This document shows positions 50,371 to 61,336 of a DNA stretch of 64,000 nucleotides, piece by piece (position 1 is the stretch's first letter; every line of letters begins with the position of its first letter). The notes beneath the pieces are model-generated. The model had not been told where the DNA came from and searched no databases. It saw only the letters and a program-made list of their open reading frames with translations. A program made the position numbers and the translations under genes. This DNA comes from Rhizopus arrhizus. Its lineage: Eukaryota; Mucoromycota; Mucoromycetes; Mucorales; Rhizopodaceae. The DNA is taken from contig JAKZZE010000017.1 in the NCBI GenBank assembly GCA_024220505.1, positions 682,001 through 746,000 of the forward strand. The letters run 5' to 3'.

Positions 50371-51043
50371 TTATGAAGCAAATTCGTTACTTTTTGATTT
50401 ATTTTCTGTGATTGACTTGACAAAGTCATTATCTGCTCCATTTTCTTCGCTGAATAAAGCAATAGCTTGATTTTTTTCTGCCAATTTCACCTTGTTGAAG
50501 TCCAAAACGCGAAGTTGAGGGAATTTATAAATGACATAAAGGCGGTAGTGCTGTTTCTTCGCGACAGGATTATCCAACAAACTTAAGTGAGTCAATTTTT
50601 TAAGTTTTGTCAATGGCTCTAAATCACCTAGTTCGTTGATCAAATTATTTGTCAAGATGATGGTGTGAAGATTGGGAACATATGTTTCTAAACCACTTTC
50701 AATTTTGCTAATACGATTGTTGTTGAGCAATAAGCTTTGAAGTCTATTTAAACGAGGAAAATTTCCAAGTACACGTAAATCATTATTTGTAAAGTCAATG
50801 GCATCGTTTAAATCCTAAACATTTTCAATTAGCTTATGAAAGATATCTATTTTTGATAGCCTCTTTACTTTAGTCACACCAAGGTTTTCAATGACAGGTA
50901 TTTTCAAGTCTATGCAAAGTTTTGTGAGTCTAATCATATATTAGCGAAGAAATTATAAGCTAACCTCTAAGTATAAGTTCACGGTCACCCAAAGTGTTAA
51001 TGTGTGAGATACTATCAGAAAGCAAATCTGCAGTTAACTTCAT
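50371..51043 (-). CDS. U2 snRNP A' protein (U2A'/Lea1)
   Basis: Three exons on the minus strand, 51043-50965, 50909-50869 and 50814-50371, give 187 residues. Text in order: MKLTADLLSDSISHINTLGD, RDLKIPVIENLGVTKD, leucine-rich repeats (LRVLGNFPRLNRLQSLLLNN, NLHTIILTNNLINELGDLE) and the cap HYRLYVIYKFPQLRVLDFNK. This is the conserved U2A' layout. It pairs with U2B'' on stem-loop IV of U2 snRNA in the spliceosome. It is shorter than the animal protein (about 255 residues) because the C-terminal tail after the repeats is short. The 41-base middle exon relies on the acceptor TGCATAG; an upstream AG would bring in a stop. Confidence 0.92.
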
Positions 51044-51499
51044 TATTAATAATATCGCTGTTCGTTAAAAAAAAAGACGAGTGACAAATAATATTGAATT
51101 CATTACGACCAAAGTGGCTTGTAAATTACGCCAGAAATACTTTAGTCTTTTATGTTTTTTTCCCCTAGCTGCTAGACAGAACCTTTTAAAATGAGCTCAA
51201 TTCAACTAAGCAACCCCCTCAATATTGCACTCATTGTAGCAAGCTTATCAATACACTTTTACTAGTTATTGCCACGTAAATATACTTAATTATCAACATG
51301 TCTATGATTGAACACAACTGGTTATTTTCAAGGTCGAGATAAGTTAAATTCAAAGAGCAGCTGACAGAAAGAAGTTGTATAATTAATTAATTGTCGGACA
51401 CAGCTTGTAATGCAACGGCTAGCACCAGACATCTATCCAATTTATAACGGTACAGGAGCATGATTAGCTATTTACTGTATCAGTATTATCTGCTATAAT

Positions 51500-51545
<46 letters not shown>

Positions 51546-51977
51546 GAAGAATGGAATCCCTGTAGTTGAAAGTATTTTGTATAAAAGTATGAATATACAT
51601 TTTTCTGCAATTTACAGCAACTCAATGCACTGCTTTGCAAGAGTCTCTTTATCTAGATAAGCCAAAAGTCATTACAACTTTTACTGAAACCAATCCTTCC
51701 ATGACAATTATTAATAATCAAACCGAGTTCTGAGTTTTTGCATAAATTAGGATTGCCTGAATAGCATCATGTAGCCAATCCAAAATTTTGTAGACGTTTG
51801 GTATTTTCTTCAACTACTTACGTTCAGAAAAAAGCAAATCAATGAATTCAATGAATATTTCGTTGTTAGTACATTTTTTCTTTATATGTTCCACGAGATA
51901 AAAAGATGGATAATAGTGGATCACATAGCTAAAAATGTTTTTTTTTTATTAAAATATGCTCTTGTCATTACAATAAA
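51044..51977 (+). other. Spacer with an A42 tract
   Basis: Promoter side of U2A' on the left; A42 at 51502-51543. No gene seen. Confidence 0.5.
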
Positions 51978-52480
51978 ATGCAATTTATATGCTTTCTTTA
52001 TGATCAAACATTTAAGTATTTGTGGAAGATATGTGTAGATATCGAATTTGAAGTATGGGACACGTCAATCGACCATGAGGTTAAAGAAATGGAACTAATA
52101 ATAGGGTATTTAAACCTTGTTTTACAGCCACTATTCCATGATTCAGAGAAAAATAGGTATGAAAAACTACACAGCACTAAATTCTGTTGCATTTAAACTT
52201 TCAAAATAGACTAAATCAAGTCATGGATGATATAATGGTTTCGCGCCCTGATTGTGGTCATTGACCAACGAAAAATCAGTTTTGCAACTGGGTATTGCGA
52301 AGTGAAGCCTGAAGCAGCCATTACTGACCCGATCAAAACCTATAAAGACCTGTTACGGCTTGCCAAATTTTGCAAATGAGCAATCGACAAACAATACACT
52401 AATTGTGCCATAGCCATACAGGCAGCTGGTAAACATCAATGGGGTGTATTTCAAAGCAAATTAATTACAAAACTACATCT
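51978..52480 (+). pseudogene. Decayed copy of the uncharacterised family (EVK core)
   Basis: Plus-strand open pieces, 51978-52193 (FEVWDTSIDHEVKEMELI) and about 52235-52480, read as one broken protein. The second piece contains IDQRKISFATGYCEVKPEA, then YKDLLRLAKFCK-stop-AIDKQYTNCAIAIQAAG. In family members I recall, this stretch is an E-V-K motif followed by a helix beginning DLLRLGKF. Glu-x-Lys after a hydrophobic strand is what a PD-(D/E)XK nuclease core looks like. Stops separate the pieces. The right end grades into spacer. Confidence 0.5.
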
Positions 52481-53558
52481 TTTTAAATAGTTTTCATTGC
52501 ATTGTGTACGTGTTTATCCTTGAAAACAAAGGGATGTTTTCGATGTTTGAGATTGAATCTTTGAAGTAACTAATCCATGAAAGATTTTTTGGGGCCTCCT
52601 ACTTCAACTGGATTGCTTAAAGTAGATAACATCTGTTTGTCGCGTATGCTGTGTCATCGATGAAGAGCATAGAGGAGTTTATCAGAGAATCCTTAATCGA
52701 TACAGACGATTCGGTGTATTCAGCCTCAGAAAGACAAAGAGAATAAAAACATTACGCCTCAAGTGATCTTTTTTCGCTTCGTTTCCTTTTTATAGTTATG
52801 TATACTCTCGTTTTATCTTTTCTATACCTTCCTTATACATTTTTTTGTTTGAAATCTTTTGCACTGCTTTTTTTCTTTTTTCTTTTTTCTTTTGGTTTAT
52901 GCCTTTTGGCTTATGTCTGTTATTTTATGCTATGTATTCTTTTTTTTAAAAAAAAAATCAAAACAAAAAAGTGAATTCATGAAAAGTGCATTTTTATTTA
53001 GAGATAATAAAGACTATATTAATCGCAATATATGAAAACCGTGAGTCTTGATTTTAAAGAACATCGGTTAAGGTTGTAATAGGTAATAAATTGTCTCTTC
53101 ACAAGGTAGCTACGCTATATTGATAAAATTGAGCTTGATACAGCTGCACAATGAAATATTTTCAGTTTGCATGCTATCAAGCTTATTATCCCCAATACAA
53201 GTCAATTAAATCTTAAATAGTGCTGAAGGTATGATTTAAATGACAATAATACATACAAAGTTCTGAAAAGATATAGCCAAAACTAAATATATATTTTCGC
53301 CAAAATTCTTGTTATTTCAGCTTTTTTCATTTTTTCATATGTCAAGTGGTTTCTTCGTCATACGCAAAAAAATAAGTGAAAAAAGAGTATAAACAATGGA
53401 TCTTTAAAATCTGCCATTTGAGACCGTCAGTACTGTATCAATTCCCGTGTATTAAAATAAATATTTTTTTATTTACATAGATTTTTTACTGCATAATTTT
53501 TTAAAAGAGTATCAACAATATTATTATTAAAAATAGGATTCATATATAAGTTATGTGA
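52481..53558 (+). other. Spacer
   Basis: AT-rich with pyrimidine runs near 52780-52950. A short frame at about 52659-52746 (MKSIEEFIRESLIDTDDS) may be the C-terminus of the decayed family copy to its left. No gene otherwise. Confidence 0.4.
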
Positions 53559-54860
53559 TTACTGAGGCACCTGTAAATAAGCATAAATGGCTCTTTCACG
53601 ACATTGAGTCCATTGTGATTGATAAGATTGTAACCAAGAAATGACAAGTTCCAATCGATCCACTAATGAGATGGTTCTCAATAGCTCATAAGCATCGCTT
53701 ATTGGGATCGGTAAGACAGTAGCAGTCCACCAGCAAACAGCAGCAGGATTTTCACGGGGGGGCATCGGTCCATGCAAGGAGACCATGCTCTCGAGCCAAA
53801 GAGGGCCTAAAAGGCCAGCAGTTTGAGCATGAAGTAGATGAGAGGGTATAGAAGAGGGTTGTGCGAGGTATTGAATATGTTGCGAGATAGTATTGGCTAA
53901 TTCAATAGCATATTCTGTGATATATGTGTGTTGAACCAAAGCATCCTCGTTACCAGCACATTCGATACTTAATGGAACAAGGCTTGATTCGTCCAAAATC
54001 TCAAAGTCGGCCATCAACCTTGATTCTTTGTCTTGGTAAGATTTGAGTCGGAAGCGATTCATACCTACGACATCAATCACAAGAGCACCATTTTGACGCT
54101 GAGTATTCATGATTTGAAGTAGAGTGCCAAATTTGGCTACATGGGGTTGGCTGCGGTGAATAGACGCCAAACAAGGACTGTGATATTGACCACAAGTCAT
54201 GATAGATTCTTTAAGCATCGTCATTTGAAAGGGCGTATGGATAAGCAATTGAGTGTGTTGACCAGGAAAGATGACTTGATCAGAAATAAATAGAGGTACG
54301 TTGGTTTGATGGATAAAGTCATTGTCATGGGAGGGTAAGGAACCTAACAACTGAAGTTCTTTAACCAATTGAGATAAAGTATGATTGGGAGACTGAGAGA
54401 CCAAGTTGCTATATTTGGGTAAAGGGCGACAACAAAATGAGCACGCATTATTTTCAATCTTAGAGCGCAAGACACAAGCTCTGCAAAACGTATGACCGCA
54501 TGGTGTAGTGATAGGATCAGAAATGGAGTGATGGCATGATGAGCAATTTAAAAGTGGAATGATCATTGCAGGATCAATTTGTTTATCGTCTGTTTCCTCT
54601 AGAGTGACAGACTGATGAAGAATATGAGTGAGTTGGGTGATGGTAACATCTTGTGAAAGTTCAGGTCCAAATATATGGGTTTCTGCATCACAGGGTGGAG
54701 CAGGGCATTTAAAAACTGATTTTTTAATAGAAGATAGACTGCTGATTGGGAAGCAGTGTGCACAAATGGTGTATCCGCAAGAAAGCGTAATAGGATCTAT
54801 TAGAACATCTCCGCAAGCAATACAAGCAAGTGTTTGTAGAAGGTTAAATTTGTTAGACAT
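53559..54860 (-). CDS. RING-finger and LON-substrate-binding domain protein (LONRF-like E3 candidate)
   Basis: A single exon of 433 residues from the ATG at 54860; the frame opens further upstream to 54938 but that stretch is not domain-like. Two RING-type modules come first: CIACGDVLIDPITLSCGYTI-C-x-x-C (with a second CP...C set) and CSSCHHSISDPITTPCGHTF-C-R-x-C-...-CSFC. A LON N-terminal substrate-binding domain follows (VPLFISDQVIFPGQHTQLLI, then FGTLLQI and IDVVGMNRFRLK). LONRF proteins are ubiquitin ligases acting on misfolded or nuclear proteins; the target here is unknown. It is one of two intronless genes in the window, next to the other one (55326-57233) on the same strand, 465 bases away. 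Confidence 0.88.
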   Translation of the reverse strand: MSNKFNLLQTLACIACGDVLIDPITLSCGYTICAHCFPISSLSSIKKSVFKCPAPPCDAETHIFGPELSQDVTITQLTHILHQSVTLEETDDKQIDPAMIIPLLNCSSCHHSISDPITTPCGHTFCRACVLRSKIENNACSFCCRPLPKYSNLVSQSPNHTLSQLVKELQLLGSLPSHDNDFIHQTNVPLFISDQVIFPGQHTQLLIHTPFQMTMLKESIMTCGQYHSPCLASIHRSQPHVAKFGTLLQIMNTQRQNGALVIDVVGMNRFRLKSYQDKESRLMADFEILDESSLVPLSIECAGNEDALVQHTYITEYAIELANTISQHIQYLAQPSSIPSHLLHAQTAGLLGPLWLESMVSLHGPMPPRENPAAVCWWTATVLPIPISDAYELLRTISLVDRLELVISWLQSYQSQWTQCRERAIYAYLQVPQ

Positions 54861-55325
54861 GATTGTAAATGTGTAAGAAATAAAGAGTAGAATTAAATTC
54901 TTTTGTGGTTTATATATGTCTTTTTCAAGGTCAATCACTTTGAATCAAACCAATCTACAGAAAAACTCGATTTACACCCAACTGTCGATTTCATTAGCCA
55001 ATTTTATTTCTATTCTAAATATGGAAAATGACATTCTATTTTGGGGGGGGACTTCTTCAAAAATAAAACTTAGAAGATTTTTTGCTTAATAAAAAAAAAT
55101 ATGACAACGAATCATTTTATTTGCAGAAGAAATAGATTTACCAATGGTAAATGTTCAATGATTGCTTATTTGTTAATGGTTTGTAAGTCACTTACTGGTT
55201 TGACGTTATATTTTTTTTGTCTATGAATCGTTATGATCATAGAACATGCAATAATCCAATCTTTCATGATTATTTTTCCTTTATAACAAATCCATGTGAA
55301 ATAAAAAAAAAGAAGAGGATTTTAT
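54861..55325 (+). other. Spacer between two minus-strand genes
   Basis: Contains a G8 run (55043-55050) that is unusual in this AT-rich DNA. Nothing else noted. Confidence 0.5.
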
Positions 55326-57233
55326 TTAAGCTGCATCCAATAAATCAAATACATTATTGCTTGATACAATTTGCTTTGATTTCTTTCCTGGACGCAGTGA
55401 TGTATTTTTTTGATTATTTATTCTTTTTGGTTTATCATTGGTTATAGTATCTTGTATATTGTAATCGAATATATCCAATATTTTGTTATTCAAGTCGTTT
55501 ATAACCACCTTGTAAACATTCAAAAATAATTGCAAAGACTCCTTTGGTAATAGAGATCCAATACTAGCCCCGTTTCGTGTCTTCTCTAGGTAATAATGAA
55601 ATGCAAGTCCATCATACATATGAGCTAATGGTGCATGAATTTCAATATCGAGGATTTGTGAGAGAAGGTGAGATGAATACAAAACATTTTGAAACTGCGC
55701 TGCAAGATGAACAGATCGCTTTTTCAGGGCGACTGCTTCCATCACAGGTACTTGATTACTTTCTAAACAAGGAGATAAAGAATGTAGGGTAGATAGGATG
55801 ATGGCAATAACCTCGTGGTTGGTAAGCTGATTATTTTCTTCTCTTGAATAGTAGTGAATCATATATCTAAGGCAAAGTATCAAGTAGCATAGGCCACTGC
55901 TTTTTTCAAATGGCTTCATATTTACTTTGTTGCTTTTATGAACCAAAAGAAACCAAGACCACGCATCGGTTTCAACATTTCTTTTTCTGACAGACAATTG
56001 CATGGCTTCCAAATGTTGTTTTGTTCGTATATATTCAGTCACTTGGTATTCTTGCAAATTCATCTTTATTCTTATTTGCTCATAAATTTCTTGTCTTAAC
56101 GTTTGACTGACCAGCCAACTTGATTCTCTTTCTACATCCTCAAGAAATATGCTTGTCCAAAACGTCTGGTTCTTTATGATCTCCATTACCAATCGACTCT
56201 GATTGTTCTGATCTACACATAAATTTTCAACTTTCTTACTCTTTTGTAAAATTAAGAATGGACTATCAGGACTATATTGACTAATTGAGTTCAAGATCAA
56301 ACTCTCAAGTTCAGTCATCTCAATCTGTTTTGCATAACGTCTATGAATTGCAGGCATCAATGCTTTCAAAATATTCTTAATCACATCTCCTTCACTATTT
56401 CTATTGATAAATTCTGATACTATCCTTGGCCAACTTGTCTGGTTTTTTCCTACTTGAATCCCTTCCTTATTGCACCACTCAACAATAGCATATCGGCATA
56501 GTTCCCCATCTAAATAATCGTTACCCATAAGTGTGCCTAATAACGGTAGGCTCTGTCGATCCAACCTTAGCAATTGTGCCAATCTATCAGGATAAAATAC
56601 ATTGGCTGATATATGTTTGCTGTTACCATCATTAATTGGTATTTTCAAGGTATTGAGTGGAATATATCCTTTTCCTGTATTAGGATATATGTACATGTCT
56701 GAATCCTGAGATACAATGTATCCATCTTCTTTTTCTGCCATTTTAGCCACTTCTCCATCTGCCTCAGCATCACATATTCTCACGTAGACTTGCAGATCTC
56801 GAAGTGTTTGTAAAATAACTTCAAATGTCAGCGGTGGAATTAAAAATAATTTGCTCAAATGTTCTAAATCACGATTCGATGTATTGATGGATTCCAAATG
56901 GGACATGACCAGGGCACAACGTTGAATGTACGATCGGTGTCTTTTTGTTCGAGTCTCTATTTTATCAGCAGGTAATGCACCATCAAACAAGAACATGGGC
57001 TCAATACCAGCATTCTTTAACTTGTTGATGATTTGTACTATGACACAAGCTATAGTTGCATATTGACCTCCATAGATCCAATGAGTTCGATATTCATAGG
57101 CACAACTGTAAACAAATGCATTGCCATCGAAAATGAAACGATCTTTTATATTGATTGAGTTTAACTTCCATCTTATTGCTTCAGTTAAAGAAGGATGTGA
57201 TTTAACAAATTGTGAAAGCCCATTGATGCCCAT
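55326..57233 (-). CDS. Asteroid/XPG-like structure-specific nuclease (ASTE1 family)
   Basis: One exon of 635 residues from the ATG at 57233 (MGINGLSQFV), which is the conserved XPG/FEN1-type start; an upstream in-frame start at 57335 would add a low-complexity lysine run. XPG-N and XPG-I acidic residues are seen: Asp36 (FIFDGNA), Asp84 (FLFDGALP), Glu157 and Asp159 (CDAEADGE), Asp177 and Asp179 (SQDSDMY). This is nearly the FEN1 set in spacing. The rest of the protein diverges from FEN1 and follows the Asteroid pattern, with a basic tail (RPGKKSKQ). Human ASTE1 cuts 3' DNA overhangs in double-strand-break repair; a similar nuclease role is inferred. The gene is head-to-head with the SERINC gene. 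Confidence 0.85.
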   Translation of the reverse strand: MGINGLSQFVKSHPSLTEAIRWKLNSINIKDRFIFDGNAFVYSCAYEYRTHWIYGGQYATIACVIVQIINKLKNAGIEPMFLFDGALPADKIETRTKRHRSYIQRCALVMSHLESINTSNRDLEHLSKLFLIPPLTFEVILQTLRDLQVYVRICDAEADGEVAKMAEKEDGYIVSQDSDMYIYPNTGKGYIPLNTLKIPINDGNSKHISANVFYPDRLAQLLRLDRQSLPLLGTLMGNDYLDGELCRYAIVEWCNKEGIQVGKNQTSWPRIVSEFINRNSEGDVIKNILKALMPAIHRRYAKQIEMTELESLILNSISQYSPDSPFLILQKSKKVENLCVDQNNQSRLVMEIIKNQTFWTSIFLEDVERESSWLVSQTLRQEIYEQIRIKMNLQEYQVTEYIRTKQHLEAMQLSVRKRNVETDAWSWFLLVHKSNKVNMKPFEKSSGLCYLILCLRYMIHYYSREENNQLTNHEVIAIILSTLHSLSPCLESNQVPVMEAVALKKRSVHLAAQFQNVLYSSHLLSQILDIEIHAPLAHMYDGLAFHYYLEKTRNGASIGSLLPKESLQLFLNVYKVVINDLNNKILDIFDYNIQDTITNDKPKRINNQKNTSLRPGKKSKQIVSSNNVFDLLDAA

Positions 57234-57752
57234 GTGATCTATGAACAAATAAATAAAAAAACTTTTTTTTTTTTTTTTTTTTTTTTCCTGCAAAAATAAA
57301 ATTAAAGTCAAACTCTTAAAACCCAACAAAACCACATTTAATGGCCAATTGTCTCCAGCTTTTTCTCCTAGTACGAAAATTCACACATTCAATAAGATAT
57401 ATTGAAATGAGATATATATCCTTGTACATTTTATCAATCAACATAATTCATATTTGTTTTTAGTCTCCTACAACTCCAATATGTCAGACCTGATCAGTCA
57501 TGCAAATTAATCATAAAATCTTCATCTACTTTTACTACATGAGTAAAAAATGATGACGATCAAAGTATCCAAAAGCTCCAAAAATAAAATTTCTACTCGT
57601 CTAAAAAACACTTTTTTATCCAAATCTTTTGATCACGTCGCCTTAAATCTGGTTGTATTTTAGCCCACATAATCTGAGCTTGAAGAAAAAATGAATTAAA
57701 ATTTATGCTGTTTTATCTCACTTTCTCCTTACTTTTTATTATTAAATAACAA
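57234..57752. promoter_or_regulatory. Divergent promoter between the ASTE1-like and SERINC genes
   Basis: 519 bases between two divergent ATGs. It contains a T24 tract (57263-57286) 30 bases upstream of the ASTE1-like start, and no coding signal. A shared bidirectional promoter is inferred. Confidence 0.45.
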
Positions 57753-59571
57753 ATGGGTGCTGCGCTAAGCTGTGTGGCTTTGCCTGCTTTAGGCTCTCTT
57801 GGTACATGGATTGCAAGCTGCTTCTCTGCTGCTGCATGCTCCTTGGCTTGTAAAAGGTATATATATGCACAACTAGCTTTGAAACCTTATGAAATTAATC
57901 GTAAAGCAATACCATAATAGCTGCAATTGTAACAACTCAGTAGCCACTCGTATAGGCTATGCTGTAAGTTTTTTGTTGAAACAATTGTCTTTCTCGAATT
58001 TTACTGATTACCTTTTTAGATCATTTTCTTGTTCAACTCCATTGTAATCTCGTAGTCTTTGTTTATACACTTCTTTATTCTAACAATTGTCTCCACCTTT
58101 TTCATTTTTAGATAGCTTGGCTAATGTTATCAGACTGGGCAGTAAAGCAAATTCGAAAACTCACTTTAGATTACCTAAAACTCAACTGTGCTGAAGGAAC
58201 ATGCTATGGAACTATTGCAGTAAAAATTGTCGATAATTTCATATTTCCTTTCTAAAATAGATATGATATAGGTTCACCGTGTTTGTTTCGCACTTGTCCT
58301 CTTTCACACTTTACTCGGTTTATTACTACTCGGTGTTCACAGCAGTCGACAAAAAAGGTCCTCTTTACAAAATGGTTGGTGGGGACCAAAAGTTTTCTGC
58401 TGGCTAAGCTTACTCGTTGCTTCCTTTTTTATACCAAACGAATTTTTTCGAGTTTGGGGAAATTATATTGCTCTGATAGGAGCAGCCATGTTTATTCTCT
58501 TTGGTCTTGTGCTTTTGGTTGATTTTGCACATAGCTGGACTGAGCGTTGCTTGGAAAATATGGAGTACTCAGAGAAATGGAAATATATCTTAATTGGTGG
58601 TACATTATTCTTACTTGCATCATCTGTAACCTTAACCGGAATCATGTATGGATTCTTTGCTGCCCAGGATTGTTCCTTGAATCAGTTTTTTGTGACATTT
58701 AACCTTGTTTTGGGCTTATTGATCACTCTCTTGTGTGTCACGCCGTCTGTACAGGACGCAAATCCAAGATCAGGATTATCGCAGTCCTCTATTGTGATCA
58801 TTTATTGCACCTATCTTGTTTTATCAGCCGTAGCCAATGAACCAAATGATAAAGAGTGCAATCCTTTACGAAAATCACAAGGACCTCAGACGACATCGAT
58901 TGTTTTAGGGGCTTTGTTTACTTTTTTGGCTATTGCTTACTCAACAAGCAAGGCAGCTACTCAAGGTTTGATCAAATAAAAAATAATACAAGTCCCTCTT
59001 TCTCAATGATTAAATATAGGCATAGAAGGAACGGGTACTTCGCCGAGTAGGGAAAATTTGATTGCATCTGTCGAAAATGGGTAAATAAAATAATAATAAT
59101 ATTGGAAACCCGTATTTGTAATAACTCATGTTAGATCTCTTCCTCGATCAGCATTATATAAAGATGATAGTGATGATGACGACGATGATAGTCGGGATGA
59201 TGAAAGGCAGGGAGCTGTCTATAACTATTCATTTTTTCATTTTATTTTTGCTATAGCTGCTATGTATGTAGCTATGCTTTTAACAAATTGGTAAAAAAAA
59301 AAGAAATAGAAAAAAAGACCTTTCATACTAATAATTATGATTTAGGAATACTATTATCTCAGAACAGGCTAACTCTGGAGAAGATACATTGATTCGTATT
59401 GGACAAAGTTATACTGCTGTATGGGTCAAGGTTGTATCTGGTTGGATATGTTATGGTCTTTATAGTTGGAGTTTGTTAGCTCCTGTATTTATGCCAGATT
59501 GGTTCTTAGTAAGTGATGAAAGAATAAGAAATAAATAGTAAACTAACAGACTTATTTAGGATACTTATTAA
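57753..59571 (+). CDS. SERINC/Tms1 multi-pass membrane protein
   Basis: Nine exons, 57753-57856, 57921-57963, 58020-58043, 58112-58219, 58272-58965, 59020-59080, 59135-59290, 59346-59508 and 59560-59571, close to 454 residues. Family hallmarks are the start MGAALSCVALPALGS, the cysteine-rich segment SCNCNSSVATRIGYA, the aromatic RVWGNYIALIGAAMFILFGL, VDFAHSWTERC, and the conserved C-terminal WVKVVSGWICYGLYSW with APVFMPDWF. About ten hydrophobic spans are visible. An acidic loop (DDSDDDDDDSRDDERQG) precedes the last spans. SERINCs sit in endomembranes and plasma membrane and are linked to serine-lipid handling or lipid scrambling. The last exon is only 12 bases (Asp-Thr-Tyr-stop) and the third is 24. 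Confidence 0.93.
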
Positions 59572-59776
59572 GTACTTTTTCTTTGTCAACATCTATCAAT
59601 GCACTTTTTCGATACCAAGTTTTTATTCATCACTTCATCAGAATAAATTTCCATTTAGCATATAAAAATTAGTTATTTATCTGATATCTATTCAAATTCG
59701 TTATGTATAAACTAAGATTGTTTCAGAAAGCTCTTTCCACACTAATGCATTACGGTACACTTTATTTCAAAATTAT

Positions 59777-60052
59777 TGGTATACTTTTGAGAAAAAAATT
59801 CGTGCAAAAGTAATCAAAGCATCAATCGAAGAATGAGGACATAAGTGCATATATTTACCACCATATTCTCCTTTCTTGAATCCAATTGAGGAATTTTGGT
59901 CAAAAGTAAAAACTGGTGTTAGAAGAACACCATTGAGGGCAGATGATTGTCTTACAGATCGTATATGTGAATCGGCTGGAAAAGTAACAAAAAAAGATTG
60001 TGAAGGATGGATTAAGCATTCAATGTCTTTTTTTCCAGAAGTGTTTGAATGA
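59777..60052 (+). mobile_element. C-terminal half of a Tc1/mariner-type transposase, relic
   Basis: An open frame with one internal TGA (59834-59836) reads KCIYLPPYSPFLNPIEEFW followed by SKVKTGVRR and ends at TGA 60050-60052. LPPYSP-x-LNPIE-x-FW is the signature around the third catalytic acid of IS630/Tc1/mariner (DDE_3) enzymes. The N-terminal half is missing immediately upstream, where the SERINC 3' end lies. It lies between SERINC and the uncharacterised-family gene. Confidence 0.8.
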
Positions 60053-60188
60053 GGAAAGAAATCTTTAAAATGGTAAGTTATTAGTCATTAGGAGTTCAGC
60101 TTTCAATAGATGTACTTGAATTTGTTATAAATGAACGAGGAAAAACAGATTTATTTTATATTATGCATAAGTGTCAATAGATTAACAT

Positions 60189-61302
60189 TTAATTATGTTC
60201 AGGTGAATCAAATGGCCCCAAATCCGCCATACCTTTCTTATGTTCATTTTCTGTCAATTTAATAATACTGGGATTGATTATTTCTGATAGTAGTTTGGGA
60301 GTTTCTCCCGAACTATATCTACTCTTCTTTCTATTGTCTTTATGTGAAATTTGGATCTTCTTAATGGTATCCAAGGTTTCCTCTAACTTGCACTAGAAAT
60401 AGGTTTACATATTAGTAAGGACTTTTTGTTTTCAAATTGTTATATAATGTATATATACCTTGAAAGTCCAGTAATAATTTATTGCATCTTGTTGATACAT
60501 TTCTTTATCTTCAAACTTTGGCTCAATGTTGAGGACACCTTCTCTCCAGAAATGTAATACCTCGTCTTGGTATGAGAGATACCAAAGCTTGATTTTGTTG
60601 TCTATCAAGTAATGAAATGGTTAGATAATGCTATAGCTATAATGGAATGTATATTACCTGCTGCATGAACGAAATATATTTTTAATTGTTCAAAGACATC
60701 AACTGATGCATACTTGTATTGATCAGCAATTGTCTTTAGCATTGCAAGACAGCCATAATTTGCCTTATGGTGATCGAAGTATATCTTTCTGGTGTCTTGA
60801 TTCAAATATTTACCAGATACTTCTACTATGCAAATTTCGATATCATGGGCTTCTTGGAGACGCACCACACCATCTGCTTTATATATAAATCGGTGATTTA
60901 CAAACGATCCTTTTCTTTTTAGCTGCTTGGTCATGGATACAAGCTCTTCTTCACCGTCAAAGAATCCTACTTTTGCCCAGTTAAACTTGCTATCATCAAT
61001 TGCATTGCAAACAGCTTTTAAGTTCGGTTCAACAAGGTAATTATTGAAAATGGTTTCATTGTGATTCAAAGGCACTTTAATCTTATACAACTTCAATCTG
61101 AACAAAAGGATTCACTAAAATCAGATATGCATATATTAAATTAAAACAAGGGTTACTTACGATGCTGCAAAGAGTTCTTTCAAAAAAAAAAAAGAAACTG
61201 TAATGCAATGGTAGCATCTTCAGTGTCGGGTGCATCTGCGATATTCTTCTTGTATTCTTGTAAACAGCCCTATTAAACGAGTAAATCAAAATGTACATAA
61301 AC

Positions 61303-61336
<34 letters not shown>

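Noticed and set aside
54861..54938. Upstream in-frame start of the RING-LON gene
   Set aside because: The extra 26 residues are not part of a domain and the internal ATG at 54860 gives the compact RING start.
57234..57335. Upstream in-frame start of the ASTE1-like gene
   Set aside because: It would add a low-complexity Phe/Lys stretch before the conserved MGINGL start, which XPG/FEN1 proteins need near the active site.
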